From: a virus
IMG/VR virus record: IMGVR_UViG_3300021438_000070
Span: 1 to 24,642 of that record
DNA: 24,642 nucleotides
Direction: 5' to 3' (one strand)
In this document: in pieces, positions 1 to 8,171 of the stretch
Position numbering within the stretch: position 1 is the stretch's first letter
How the letters are laid out: each line of letters opens with the position of its first letter
Made by a program: the position numbers and the translations under genes
The notes under the pieces: model-generated
What the model saw: only the letters and a program-made list of their open reading frames with translations
What the model was told of the DNA's origin: nothing
Database searches by the model: none

Positions 1-290
1 ACTGTAAGTTCTGCTGTACCTGAACCTGCTGTCACTGCAATTTTAATTGCTGAAACAGGGAATGCATAGTTACCATCAGCATTTGCTGATAGAGATGCAA
101 TCGTTGGGTGATTATACCAAGTTGTCACACCACTTGAAGACCATACTGGATCAAATGAATGTTGTACAGTATATGTCACAGTGCCAGTTACTTTTACACC
201 AAAACCAACATTAAATGGAGTTGAATCCAAATTCATTGGGATGGTTGAACTAGAACCTACGCCTGTTTGTGATACTATTTGCTGTCTCAT
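1..290 (-). CDS. Phage virion-associated protein, 3' end outside window (partial)
   Basis: Reading the minus strand from the ATG at 290 gives 96 codons open to the window edge, beginning MRQQIVSQTGVGSSSTIP. A GGAGC ribosome site lies about 7 bases upstream of the ATG. The protein is rich in Thr, Ser, Val and Gly with short beta-prone stretches and no charged coiled coil, as is common for head or tail proteins. It is the last visible gene of the minus-strand structural run, 43 bases after the 334-861 gene. The family looks like a phage protein of unknown function commonly found beside capsid genes; I cannot name its role. The C-terminus is missing from the window. Confidence 0.8.
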   Translation of the reverse strand, partial: MRQQIVSQTGVGSSSTIPMNLDSTPFNVGFGVKVTGTVTYTVQHSFDPVWSSSGVTTWYNHPTIASLSANADGNYAFPVSAIKIAVTAGSGTAELT

Positions 291-310
291 ATTCTGCTCC
301 GATAAGAAGA

Positions 311-326
311 GGCGGGTTGCCCCGCC
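311..326 (-). other. Intercistronic GC hairpin
   Basis: A perfect 6-bp stem (GGCGGG/CCCGCC) closes a GCAA tetraloop when read on the minus strand. It lies between the stop of the 334-861 gene and the ribosome site of the next gene. A pyrimidine-rich stretch follows but no clean U run, so it may be an attenuator or an mRNA-stabilising end, not a full terminator. Confidence 0.55.
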
Positions 327-333
327 ATCTTAA

Positions 334-861
334 TTAGTTATTTGTGTAACCAGAACCGTAAGCAATGATAGAACCATCAATGTTACGTGCAGTATATTCA
401 ACAGAAATTGTACCAGCTAAAGTACCAGTAATTGCTGTTCTAGCCCATGTAAATGTTAAAGTTACATCAGATGTACCTACATTAGCTAATAATGCTGCAG
501 CTGCTTCAGTTGCTGCTGGAGTAAATGAAACTACACCGCCAGTTGTGTTAGCTGTGATAGTACCGATAGTAGTAGCGCCGATTGCAACAGTGATAACACC
601 AGCTGTTAAAGCTGAAGGAGCTGTTGTTTCAAATAATTTGATATTTGAGATAATTGAACCAGCTGGAACAACTACGTTAGTTGCTGTTGTTGATTGAACA
701 CCAATACCGTATGTAGTTACAGTTGCGTTAGCTGCTACGCTTGAGAATTGAACTTCTTGTGAAACTTGTGAAGCGCCAGTGTTGTCTGGAGCGATTGTAC
801 CGTCGTTTGTTGGGTTATTTCTTTTAAAAATACGAATCGGCGTGGTAAATGTTGATGACAT
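334..861 (-). CDS. Putative virion protein (head decoration or tail-associated)
   Basis: This 175-residue protein starts MSSTFTTPIRIFKRNNPTND and ends in a Gly/Tyr/Asn tail. The ATG at 861 is preceded by AAGGAAAA. The middle is almost entirely Ala, Thr, Val, Ile and Gly in alternating patterns, which suggests a beta-sandwich, with no catalytic motif, signal peptide or membrane segment. Its place directly downstream of the major capsid gene, separated only by a terminator and a putative phage promoter, suggests a separately expressed decoration, fibre-like or neck protein. I do not recognise the exact family; the structural assignment is inferred from context and composition. Confidence 0.75.
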   Translation of the reverse strand: MSSTFTTPIRIFKRNNPTNDGTIAPDNTGASQVSQEVQFSSVAANATVTTYGIGVQSTTATNVVVPAGSIISNIKLFETTAPSALTAGVITVAIGATTIGTITANTTGGVVSFTPAATEAAAALLANVGTSDVTLTFTWARTAITGTLAGTISVEYTARNIDGSIIAYGSGYTNN

Positions 862-955
862 GACTGTTTTCCTTGTCTTAGTGGTTTTCCCAACCTGTCT
901 CTAAGTCGTCTATCGGGAAGTGTCGATAGTCAGAAAGGGAAATTCTTCCTATCCC

Positions 956-965
956 TACTAATGCA
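956..965 (-). promoter_or_regulatory. GCATTAGTA motif, copy 1 (putative phage promoter)
   Basis: On the minus strand this reads TGCATTAGTA followed by GGGATAGG. The 9-base core GCATTAGTA occurs six times in the window, always between genes. Here it lies 95 bases upstream of the ATG at 861 and just after the capsid terminator, so it would restart transcription for the last visible structural genes. Promoter function is inferred. Confidence 0.65.
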
Positions 966-994
966 TAATATTTAGTTCTTTCGCCCTAAAAAGC

Positions 995-1023
995 AAAAAA
1001 GCCAGCATATAGCTGGCTTTTTT
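995..1023 (-). terminator. Rho-independent terminator after the capsid gene
   Basis: A perfect GCCAGC/GCTGGC stem with a 5-base loop is flanked by six A and six T residues, extending the helix and supplying a U tract on either strand. It begins about 20 bases after the stop codon of the major capsid gene. The nearest plus-strand gene is far away, so the relevant direction is minus. Confidence 0.9.
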
Positions 1024-1042
1024 GTTTACTGCGTTTTGAGTC

Positions 1043-1960
1043 TTATAGACCTGATGTACCGTAAATGTTACGAGCATCATGCCAACCTGTAGCATAACGT
1101 TCTGTAGCTTTATAGCGCATAGAATCAGTTTCGAAGTCGCCTTCCATAGATTTCTCCATTGGACGACGCATTACTAACATGAGACCATTTTCAGCGTCTG
1201 TTTGTACCCACCAAGCTTTAGAAGAGCTTAAACGAGTCACAACGTGTGTACCTTTTGGTAACATACCTGTTGACTTGATTGGGTTCAAATCGTTGTCTGC
1301 AGTACCTGAACGTAAAACTGACTTAAGAATAACTTCAGCTTGGAATTCAAGTGCTGGTGGAACAACTAATTGTTCTGCTTTTAATCTAATACGTTTGCCG
1401 TTGTTGTCAACTGCTGAACGGATTTGGATTAACATTTGCTCAACTGATGTTTGTGATAACGCAGCTGCAGTTGATAATTGGTTAGAGTAAGATCCACCAT
1501 TAGCAATTGGGTGTGCTGTGTTAATTAAAGTTACACCGTCACCACCTACGTAACCTGCTGTGAAAGCAAAGTTAAGTAAGTTAGCGCATAATGTTTCTTT
1601 AGTTTCAATCATTGATTGAGCTAAGTGTTTAGCAAATGTAGAACCGATACGGATATGATCACCGTCTTCCATCAAAACTTTAGTTAAAGCATATGCTAAA
1701 CCATAGATTTGGTAGATAAAACGTGTGATATATAATGTACCGCCTTGGTCGTAGCTTACTGGAGTGCCGTCAGGCATTGCAGGAGCTGCGTTCATACCGA
1801 AGAGCATTACTTCTTCATGGTAGTTACGTGGAATACCTTGGATTTGTTCTACAAAACCTTTCCACTCATCATCGCGTTGTTCATAAACGCCATCAAAGAC
1901 TTCGTTGATAATCGGTTCGACTACCGCACGAAAGTCCGTACTTCTCATTGGGGTTGCCAT
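1043..1960 (-). CDS. Major capsid protein
   Basis: The 305-residue product begins MATPMRSTDFRAVVEPIINE and has the make-up of an HK97-fold major head protein: an acidic N-terminal arm, a long mixed alpha/beta body, a late segment with NPIKSTGMLPKGTHVVTR, and an aromatic and charged C-terminus (ATERYATGWHDARNIYGTSG). The segment near residues 140-150 with NTAHPIANGG resembles the NTAHP signature of Mu-like and related major head subunits. The ATG at 1960 follows AAGGAA. Upstream are the scaffold and head genes, and a strong terminator follows, as expected for the most highly expressed virion gene. The protein self-assembles into the icosahedral shell. The fold subgroup is inferred. Confidence 0.88.
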   Translation of the reverse strand: MATPMRSTDFRAVVEPIINEVFDGVYEQRDDEWKGFVEQIQGIPRNYHEEVMLFGMNAAPAMPDGTPVSYDQGGTLYITRFIYQIYGLAYALTKVLMEDGDHIRIGSTFAKHLAQSMIETKETLCANLLNFAFTAGYVGGDGVTLINTAHPIANGGSYSNQLSTAAALSQTSVEQMLIQIRSAVDNNGKRIRLKAEQLVVPPALEFQAEVILKSVLRSGTADNDLNPIKSTGMLPKGTHVVTRLSSSKAWWVQTDAENGLMLVMRRPMEKSMEGDFETDSMRYKATERYATGWHDARNIYGTSGL

Positions 1961-1981
1961 CTAAGAGTTCCTTTCGTTACG

Positions 1982-2644
1982 TTACACTGACACTGAAGCG
2001 GCAGCGAACTGGTTATTAGAAATTTGTACTTGAACGATTGTGTAAGCATCACCCCATTGATTTGTGTTACCTGCTGGGAATGCTACTTCACGACCTAATC
2101 CAACTACACGCACTTGACCTTGATTACCTGTGCCTACTGGTGTTGCTAATAAAGCTGTAGTAGAGAAACCAGCGCCACCATTACCGATAGCAATGCCATC
2201 AGCTACTGTGTAACCAGTTGAAGTATCAAAGTTGTATTCAGTACCAATAGCGTTAGCTGTTGCTGAACCGTGTACTTGAGCTTCATAAACTAATGCTGGG
2301 TCAGCGAAGATCCAGAATACGATGTTTGTTGAAGCATCAAGTGTTAATTTTGATGCATATTTTGCTACTGAACGACGACCGTCTGAGTTTGTGTACTCTA
2401 CGCCGTCGAACACGCCGTATACCTTACCGCTTGCAGCAGTTTGGTTAGCGATTGTTAATTGACCTGTTGTTGTGATCGCTACAGGTTGGTACTGGAAAAA
2501 TGATTGACCAGTAGTTAAGCTGTAAGGAGCAGTGTATGTAGTACCAGGGACATATGTGTTAGTACCAACGAATGGTACAGCACGATCAAGTCCGCTAGGA
2601 TGATACGCTGGCTTCAGGCCAAAGGGTTGAAATGTTGCTGACAT
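1982..2644 (-). CDS. Putative head decoration or second capsid-associated protein
   Basis: This 220-residue protein begins MSATFQPFGLKPAYHPSGLD and is dominated by Thr, Ala, Gly, Val and aromatic residues in beta-like patterns, with few charges and no enzymatic motif. It ends only 21 bases before the major capsid start and has its own AAGGAAAG ribosome site. Position and composition suggest a structural protein assembled on or with the shell, such as a decoration or vertex protein. The family is one I associate with uncultured aquatic phages, without an experimentally known role. Confidence 0.75.
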   Translation of the reverse strand: MSATFQPFGLKPAYHPSGLDRAVPFVGTNTYVPGTTYTAPYSLTTGQSFFQYQPVAITTTGQLTIANQTAASGKVYGVFDGVEYTNSDGRRSVAKYASKLTLDASTNIVFWIFADPALVYEAQVHGSATANAIGTEYNFDTSTGYTVADGIAIGNGGAGFSTTALLATPVGTGNQGQVRVVGLGREVAFPAGNTNQWGDAYTIVQVQISNNQFAAASVSV

Positions 2645-2673
2645 ATTTGTCTTTCCTTTGTGATTGAAGATTG

Positions 2674-3231
2674 TTATTGAAATCGAATATTTTTATTATT
2701 CGCTTTTGCGGTTTCTTTTTCCATTTCCAATAAGCCGCCTTCAAGAACTGATCTGCCACCTTTTCTATTGTCCGCAGCATCACGAACTTGCGCTGTGATG
2801 TTACGTTGATGTTCGAGGGGATCCTCAAGGTGAAGCATTCTCATAACTTCTTGGTAAACGTCTTCTGGTAATTTAAAAAGAACCATTTCATTACAACTAA
2901 TACAGCCTTCAAACTTGCCTGAGCTCATCTTGCCTAGTCCTTCAAAGCCTTTACCTAATTCACCGGCTTTAACTGGCTCATAACCCAATGCCATACGTTT
3001 GTCGATACTGTCATATGTATTGGTTGTTGATAACCAACACAAGTGAAATCCCGGAATAACATCTTTCGGGAGATCTGGGAGTGCACTATTTGCCCATTTG
3101 TCTCTAAACGCTTCAAGGCGTTCACGACGTGCGATATCGTTCGGATCAGCAATTGTTGCTCTATCCATAACTTCTTGTGCTCGATCGGCCATGCGATCGT
3201 CTAAATCTCTTTTAATTCTAGTATTTGCCAT
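2674..3231 (-). CDS. Conserved phage head-module protein, unknown function
   Basis: The 185-residue product begins MANTRIKRDLDDRMADRAQE, is strongly charged, mostly helical in prediction, and ends in a Lys/Glu/Asn-rich tail. A central segment (about residues 60-120) has the Cys pair in GCISCNEMVLF and an aromatic PGFHLCWLS stretch. There is no clear enzymatic signature. It follows the scaffold stop by a few bases with an AGGATAA ribosome site, so the two are likely translated together. It could be an assembly factor or minor head protein; I do not recognise a named family. Confidence 0.75.
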   Translation of the reverse strand: MANTRIKRDLDDRMADRAQEVMDRATIADPNDIARRERLEAFRDKWANSALPDLPKDVIPGFHLCWLSTTNTYDSIDKRMALGYEPVKAGELGKGFEGLGKMSSGKFEGCISCNEMVLFKLPEDVYQEVMRMLHLEDPLEHQRNITAQVRDAADNRKGGRSVLEGGLLEMEKETAKANNKNIRFQ

Positions 3232-3236
3232 GATAA

Positions 3237-4259
3237 TTATCCTTTGTTAGCGCGATCATACGAAGCGTATGCGCGGATCATTTTATTTCGTTTATCTGTA
3301 TCATCCCATGCCCCAGCATCTTTAATTGCTTGGACTCGTTCACGTGATAACGTGATCGTGTTAGGTTTTGCTGATGATGTATTTGACACCCTGCTTGATG
3401 CAGTCGGCCCACCACGTTTTGGTGTGGATTGTGATTTTCCACTTGCTGTATAGCGGTGTGGTAATCGTGCCGATAATCGGTTGTCAAGTTCATCCCAGTA
3501 CTCAGGATCTGATGGATCCCAACCTTCGGATGCTAGATCTTGATCTATTACCTTGGCAATTCTACTATCTGTATCTCGTGCTTCTGGATCGTACCAAGAA
3601 TTTCTTTTTAACCATCTAGTCGCATTTTGTTGTACCTCAGATGAAACTGGATTCGGTACATTTTGCGCTACTGGTTTTTGTGTAGTTTCCAGTTGCTGTT
3701 TTTTAAAGTGTTGCAAATGTTGCAATTTTTGTTTTGCATCAGTCAATTGATCTAAATAGTCAATTTGAGCTGCAGGATCATTAGCTTGAGCTGATTGCAA
3801 CATCTTCATCTTCAAATATTCGACTCTTGTTGCTTCATCTTCGATAGTTTTATCGAGTTGAGCTAGTCTGAATGATGATTGATTGTTCTCAATCTGAGCT
3901 AAACGTTGAGCTAACTCTTCATTTCGCTTTTCAAGCGTTGTAATTTTGTTTCTTGCTGAAGCTTCACGTTGTTTTTGGAGCTCTTTTTTAAGTTTTCGCT
4001 CTTCACGACGTGCTTCGCGGATTCTTTCGCGATCTTCATCAGATTTATCATAAGATTCTTCGTCAGAATCGTCTTTTTCGTCGTCTAAGTCGTCTTTTTC
4101 ATCTTCATGATCGGAATTTGCTTCGACTTCGCCGCCTTTTTTCAGTTCTTTTTCGTCTTCATCACCAAAATCTTCTGGTGAATTTTCAACTTTGGCTAGA
4201 ATGGAGCCATCTTCTTGTTCCTTAATAGGAATATCTACTTCATTTTCTTTTTCTGCCAT
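3237..4259 (-). CDS. Capsid scaffold-like protein
   Basis: The 340-residue protein is very acidic over roughly residues 10-85 (runs of D and E), then forms a long charged coiled coil with many Arg, Lys, Glu and Gln (about 85-205), followed by a Trp/Asp-rich segment and a Ser/Thr/Pro linker. This is the usual layout of phage scaffolding proteins, which template shell assembly and then leave. I place the start at the ATG at 4259 (MAEKENEV), not the in-frame TTG four codons upstream, because GGAG lies 6 bases before that ATG. It sits between the co-chaperonin-like gene and the head genes. No protease domain is visible. Confidence 0.8.
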   Translation of the reverse strand: MAEKENEVDIPIKEQEDGSILAKVENSPEDFGDEDEKELKKGGEVEANSDHEDEKDDLDDEKDDSDEESYDKSDEDRERIREARREERKLKKELQKQREASARNKITTLEKRNEELAQRLAQIENNQSSFRLAQLDKTIEDEATRVEYLKMKMLQSAQANDPAAQIDYLDQLTDAKQKLQHLQHFKKQQLETTQKPVAQNVPNPVSSEVQQNATRWLKRNSWYDPEARDTDSRIAKVIDQDLASEGWDPSDPEYWDELDNRLSARLPHRYTASGKSQSTPKRGGPTASSRVSNTSSAKPNTITLSRERVQAIKDAGAWDDTDKRNKMIRAYASYDRANKG

Positions 4260-4281
4260 ATTTTTCTCCAAAATATATTAA

Positions 4282-4725
4282 TTAATCAACAAACGCTTTC
4301 ATTTTCTGCGCATGAGCAAAGCTTTTAATGCGAGAAATGATTTCACGAGCCTGTAATGTGATGAATACTACTGGAGCACCATCATCACCAGCATCCACAG
4401 TGAAGCGATCACCACCATACTTGATAGTTCTCACTAAGTCACCCTCTTTACACCACGCGCCTTCCGGCCAAGCTTCAAGAGTAAATGGATCCTTGTACGC
4501 CAAAGGTCCAATTTGGACTACCTTAGCTACAGTCTCATTAAACTTAATCGTTTGTTTCGTTTCGTCTACCAAGATAATCCCACCCTTGCTGGTTAACTTT
4601 TCTCGTCTTAATTGGACAAGTACTCGATCACCTGCAACTTCAATACCAGGATCTATCTCTGGAAAACATTCTTGTTCCGAACGTAAGTCCGGTTCATCTT
4701 TTGTGACAATATCAAATGCTGCCAT
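4282..4725 (-). CDS. GroES-like co-chaperonin
   Basis: The 147-residue product shows the Cpn10 layout. Residues 31-36 (AGDRVLV) match the opening beta strand, and a mobile-loop-like stretch follows with SKGGIILVDETK. The hydrophobic triplet Ile-Ile-Leu at about 50-52 is in the place that contacts GroEL in GroES family loops. VAKVVQIGP then matches the EVVAVGPG strand, and KEGDLVRTIKYGG matches the VKVGDKVLF strand. The N-terminus carries about 28 extra acidic residues and the C-terminus a basic tail. The ATG at 4725 is chosen because GGGAGG is 7 bases upstream; the longer TTG reading would overlap it. In T4 gp31 a phage co-chaperonin helps GroEL fold the capsid protein, and this gene lies beside the scaffold and capsid genes, which supports the same use. 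Confidence 0.85.
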   Translation of the reverse strand: MAAFDIVTKDEPDLRSEQECFPEIDPGIEVAGDRVLVQLRREKLTSKGGIILVDETKQTIKFNETVAKVVQIGPLAYKDPFTLEAWPEGAWCKEGDLVRTIKYGGDRFTVDAGDDGAPVVFITLQAREIISRIKSFAHAQKMKAFVD

Positions 4726-4752
4726 CCGGCAACCTCCCTTCAACTTTACAGT

Positions 4753-4947
4753 TTAGTTATTGTTATTTTCGTCATCTTCGGTCATGAGATTCTCAAGCAT
4801 ATTTAAAGCTGCTTGTAAACCTTGATGATTACCAACTAATCGTTGATAACTCTCAATGTTAATTGCATGACCTGCGGTTAACGCTTCCGCAATTCTTTGT
4901 TGCTCAGCCTTGATCAGGCCGATAAGTTCTGTGACAATATCTTTCAT
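4753..4947 (-). CDS. Small helical protein, unknown
   Basis: This 64-residue protein begins MKDIVTELIGLIKAEQQRIA and ends in a D/E/N-rich tail. It is almost entirely amphipathic helix with no membrane segment. The ATG at 4947 follows GGGAGATATGCA, so I prefer it to the upstream reading that starts seven codons earlier. It is the first gene after a GCATTAGTA motif, only 20 bases away, and heads the co-chaperonin, scaffold and capsid run. A role in head assembly is plausible but unproven. Confidence 0.7.
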   Translation of the reverse strand: MKDIVTELIGLIKAEQQRIAEALTAGHAINIESYQRLVGNHQGLQAALNMLENLMTEDDENNNN

Positions 4948-4966
4948 TGCATATCTCCCTTGCAAT

Positions 4967-4976
4967 TACTAATGCA
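4967..4976 (-). promoter_or_regulatory. GCATTAGTA motif, copy 2 (putative phage promoter)
   Basis: The minus strand reads TGCATTAGTA, 20 bases before the ATG at 4947 and directly after the 4979-5002 hairpin. If it is a promoter, the start site must lie within or just downstream of the motif, because the GGGAG ribosome site begins 7 bases after it. Confidence 0.65.
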
Positions 4977-4978
4977 TC

Positions 4979-5002
4979 AAATAGGGCTTTTCCGCCCTAT
5001 TT
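4979..5002 (-). terminator. Hairpin terminator after the 5004-5222 gene
   Basis: A perfect 9-bp stem (AAATAGGGC/GCCCTATTT) with a 6-base loop begins one base after the stop codon of the small gene at 5004. On the minus strand it is followed by a short T stretch and then by the GCATTAGTA motif. Confidence 0.75.
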
Positions 5003-5003
5003 A

Positions 5004-5222
5004 TTAATAGAAGTTACCGCCGTCGAGTTCGTTAAGGTTTTTGCCTGGACCAATTGGCTTAGCATTTTTAAGTTTAGCTTGAGCTGCGCCGATCTTCCAA
5101 TTGCCATCTCTGTGTGAGCCTGATGCGCCTGTATCAACTGGAGCATCTGGACCACCAGCATAGCCTGGCTTGCCTGTCATTTTATAAGCTTTACGAAAGC
5201 CTAATTCTTTTTCTAAAGACAT
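5004..5222 (-). CDS. Small phage protein, unknown, between portal and assembly genes
   Basis: The 72-residue product begins MSLEKELGFRKAYKMTGKPG and is rich in Gly, Lys, Asn and Pro, ending LDGGNFY. It looks largely disordered. AGGAAAT precedes the ATG at 5222, which is 9 bases after the portal stop, so it is co-transcribed with the portal gene. Glycine-rich basic peptides in this place may bind DNA or connect head parts, but I do not recognise it. Confidence 0.7.
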   Translation of the reverse strand: MSLEKELGFRKAYKMTGKPGYAGGPDAPVDTGASGSHRDGNWKIGAAQAKLKNAKPIGPGKNLNELDGGNFY

Positions 5223-5230
5223 GATATTTC

Positions 5231-8098
5231 CTATGTGGTTGGTTGTTGGGGTTCTTGAGGTGCTGCAGGTTGTTGCGCCTGTTGCATTTGTTGCTGTTGC
5301 ATTGCAGAATTGTGATCAATCTGCTGTTTTGCTAAGTCGACAATATATTGTCTTCTTTGCTGATCCACTTGTGCGGCTTGTTGAGCAGCTTGTTGTGCCA
5401 TCTGAGCTTGATGGTTAAATACTTGCTGTTCAATTTCTAAGCCATGTTGGCGGATATCTTGTTGAGCTTCATGAGAAGCCATCAATGCTGTTTGCTCTTG
5501 TTCATGTTGCATTGCCATTTCATCAGCAGTTAACTGCGCATGTGCGTTGATAGCTGCTACGCGCTCGCGTGATGAATTGTTAATGTCTGCCAAGGCAATC
5601 TGTGTAGCATTCTTTTGTGAATCAATCGTAGATTGAGTTTGGTACTTAGCTTGAAGTTCTGCCATCTGTTGTTGTAACTTAGCCACTTCAAGTTGATAGT
5701 TCTGTTTATCTTGACCCATTTCAAGTTGCATCTTAGCTTGAGCTTCTGCTGCCTTACGTTGAGTCTCAGCCATTTGTGTTTTGAGAATAACTTGAGCTGT
5801 TGGATCGTTAGCTGCCATTTGTTGCTGTTGTGCTTGTTGCATTTGTTGTACTTTTTGTGCCAAGCCAACAATTTGTTGTGAGTACTGTTGCATTAATGCT
5901 TGTGAATCTTGATCTACTAATTCAGAAGCGACTGCTAAAGCTTGTTGTGCTTCCAAGTCAATTGGTTTCTCTTCGTGCAAGCCAAATACATCTTTACCTC
6001 CCGCTGCTTGTGCAACATATGCACGCATTGATTGGAGATAATGTAATGTTAAGTGTTGCTTAATATGTTCTAGTGCCAATGGTGAGAATGTGGGTCCAAT
6101 CACTGGGCTACCACCGTAGGCTGGATTGTTTGCATATTCTAAATGGATCTTGATATGAGATAAGTGATCTTGATCAGGATATGCTGCTGCAGGACGACCC
6201 ATAGTCATCGCTACGTTTTCCAAAGCTGGATTTGCTTCTGCTGCACCTTGAGGATTTGGTAATACCTCATCAATCGCAGGAACTTTTAATTGTTTAAGTA
6301 TGCGGTGATATGTTTCTCTTAAGTTAAACATACCTGGAGGTGCTGCGTGCGCCATTTGTAATAGCGCTTGGTTTTGTGCTAAGCGTTGTGTTTCAGAGAA
6401 TATGTTAGGATCTGAAACTGGACGTACATCATTGTTGTATGCAAAGTCACGAACTTCGATCTCTTCACCACACTGATTGTCCATCTCATTGAGGTACCAA
6501 TGATTGATTCGTGAGATGATCGCTAATGATTTAGCTTGTGATCTATGTAATCTTGCATGGATGCTTGAGAATACTTTAGCACCTTGTTCGATTAATGCTT
6601 GTGTTGTTCCAACCGGAGTATTTGAATTAACATCGCCAATTTTTTCTTCGGCTGTTGTAACTACACCTTTAGCTGCACTTGTTAACCATCCTAGTAAATT
6701 GAATAGTGTTGGTGATGGTGGATTGAATGGCATAGGCATTGCAATCTTACGAACATCATCCACACCTGGCGCACCTTCAATCTCTATTACTTGCGTTGGC
6801 TCAATCCTGTCACTTTGTCCGCCAATTCGTCCGCCTTTAAGCTTAAGCATAGTCTGACTGTTGTTAATATGTGCTGCGTCCAAGAGAGCACGTAAAGCGC
6901 CAGTAAGAGCGGCGCTAAGACCGCCAATAAGGTGAGGAAGGCCAATAGCGTAAGCACCACGCCATGGAATGAATTTAAATTCCACGTACCAGTCCAATTT
7001 TTCAAGTTTTTCATCGTTCGATTCCCAATTACGATAGAGACCTAATACTTTTTCGCTAGACTCATCGATCATTAAAATGTAAGGAGCACGTTTACCTTCT
7101 GTGATTGGATCATCATCCAAACGCATAAAGCAAGTGATTTCATAAACTCTACGTAAGCCGTCAATATTTTCAGAAGGCATAGATTTACCTTCGATCTTAT
7201 TGTTAGCTTTTTCTGATTGTGTTTGCTCTGTGAGTGGAGCATCTGATGTCATGTTATAGTTTTCTATATCACGATAGATACCTTGCTCAATTCTTTGACG
7301 ATATACATCTTCTGTAATATCTTGTACTTCTGTGACACGTTGTGCTGTGTAAAAATTAGTTGATGAGTATGGTAGATAAATATTATCTATCGGAACCCAT
7401 TCGCATGTTGGACGTTTTTGTTCATTATCATAACGCCATTTGAGGAATTGTGATCCACCGAGTGGAAGTTGTGTGAGAAGTTGTTCCATCTCATCACGAT
7501 ACTCTTGTACTTGATCAGTAAGTTGCCAATTTAAGAATGATACTTTGCGATTAGCTGTATCTTCTTTAAGTGTGTCAGCATCTCCCTTGATGTTTGATCT
7601 TACAATACCGTCGGATGGTAATAGTTCTTTGGATGATGATGCAGCGAAGTCAACACATGACTCTGCCATAACTGGGTGGACGACTTTAGACGCGCCGTCA
7701 AAAGTGGCCCCGCCAGGCGCGTCCTTGCCTAAGCCAGTTCTACGTAAACCTTCTTCATATTGTTTATCGCGTTCTTTTCTGGATTCTTTATCGACATCAA
7801 TGTAATCAAGGTATTCAATCGCGATACTTTGTAACGTACCATCGTCAAATACTTCTGCTAAGTTTTCATAAAACTCAGGGTCTTCTTGTGGACTTTTCTT
7901 TTCTTCCAAATTAACAATGACTGAACCATCATCAAGTTCAATGACTTCTTGTTCTATCTCTGCTTCATCTAAATCGAGAGCTTCAGCAATTGCTTCTGTT
8001 TGACGCTCTTCGTCTAAAGAATCTTTAACTAACTCTTCGTGATCGTCGAGTGCTGGAAGGTTGCCGCCTTGCTGAATTGGAATTGTGGGTTGTGCCAT
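5231..8098 (-). CDS. Portal protein with long Gln-rich C-terminal extension
   Basis: At 955 residues this is long for a portal. The first ~115 residues are acidic, then about 115-650 look like a podovirus-type portal core with TFDGASKVVHPVMAESC, the aromatic LPLGGSQFLKWRYD, EWVPIDNIYLPYSS and a helix-rich clip and crown region. From about residue 745 to the end it becomes a Gln, Ala and Met-rich coiled coil (QQMQQAQQQQMAAND and similar), perhaps a barrel that extends into the capsid. The portal ring is the vertex through which terminase threads DNA. It follows the terminase gene after a GCATTAGTA motif. No good Shine-Dalgarno is visible before the ATG at 8098; the leader is AT-rich. Confidence 0.87.
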   Translation of the reverse strand: MAQPTIPIQQGGNLPALDDHEELVKDSLDEERQTEAIAEALDLDEAEIEQEVIELDDGSVIVNLEEKKSPQEDPEFYENLAEVFDDGTLQSIAIEYLDYIDVDKESRKERDKQYEEGLRRTGLGKDAPGGATFDGASKVVHPVMAESCVDFAASSSKELLPSDGIVRSNIKGDADTLKEDTANRKVSFLNWQLTDQVQEYRDEMEQLLTQLPLGGSQFLKWRYDNEQKRPTCEWVPIDNIYLPYSSTNFYTAQRVTEVQDITEDVYRQRIEQGIYRDIENYNMTSDAPLTEQTQSEKANNKIEGKSMPSENIDGLRRVYEITCFMRLDDDPITEGKRAPYILMIDESSEKVLGLYRNWESNDEKLEKLDWYVEFKFIPWRGAYAIGLPHLIGGLSAALTGALRALLDAAHINNSQTMLKLKGGRIGGQSDRIEPTQVIEIEGAPGVDDVRKIAMPMPFNPPSPTLFNLLGWLTSAAKGVVTTAEEKIGDVNSNTPVGTTQALIEQGAKVFSSIHARLHRSQAKSLAIISRINHWYLNEMDNQCGEEIEVRDFAYNNDVRPVSDPNIFSETQRLAQNQALLQMAHAAPPGMFNLRETYHRILKQLKVPAIDEVLPNPQGAAEANPALENVAMTMGRPAAAYPDQDHLSHIKIHLEYANNPAYGGSPVIGPTFSPLALEHIKQHLTLHYLQSMRAYVAQAAGGKDVFGLHEEKPIDLEAQQALAVASELVDQDSQALMQQYSQQIVGLAQKVQQMQQAQQQQMAANDPTAQVILKTQMAETQRKAAEAQAKMQLEMGQDKQNYQLEVAKLQQQMAELQAKYQTQSTIDSQKNATQIALADINNSSRERVAAINAHAQLTADEMAMQHEQEQTALMASHEAQQDIRQHGLEIEQQVFNHQAQMAQQAAQQAAQVDQQRRQYIVDLAKQQIDHNSAMQQQQMQQAQQPAAPQEPQQPTT

Positions 8099-8140
8099 AA
8101 GTTATATCTGTATGATTAATTGATAGGTAACACCTAAGCA

Positions 8141-8150
8141 TACTAATGCA
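8141..8150 (-). promoter_or_regulatory. GCATTAGTA motif, copy 3 (putative phage promoter)
   Basis: The minus strand reads TGCATTAGTA, 43 bases upstream of the portal ATG and 22 bases after the terminase stop. Only a weak 4-bp hairpin separates it from the terminase gene, unlike the other left-arm copies. Confidence 0.65.
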
Positions 8151-8171
8151 AAGGATTTAAAATATCCGCCC

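Noticed and set aside
5557-5871. 104-codon minus-strand frame within the portal gene
   Set aside because: It is the alternative frame of the Gln-rich codons and is repetitive Lys/Leu/Asn; not a separate gene.
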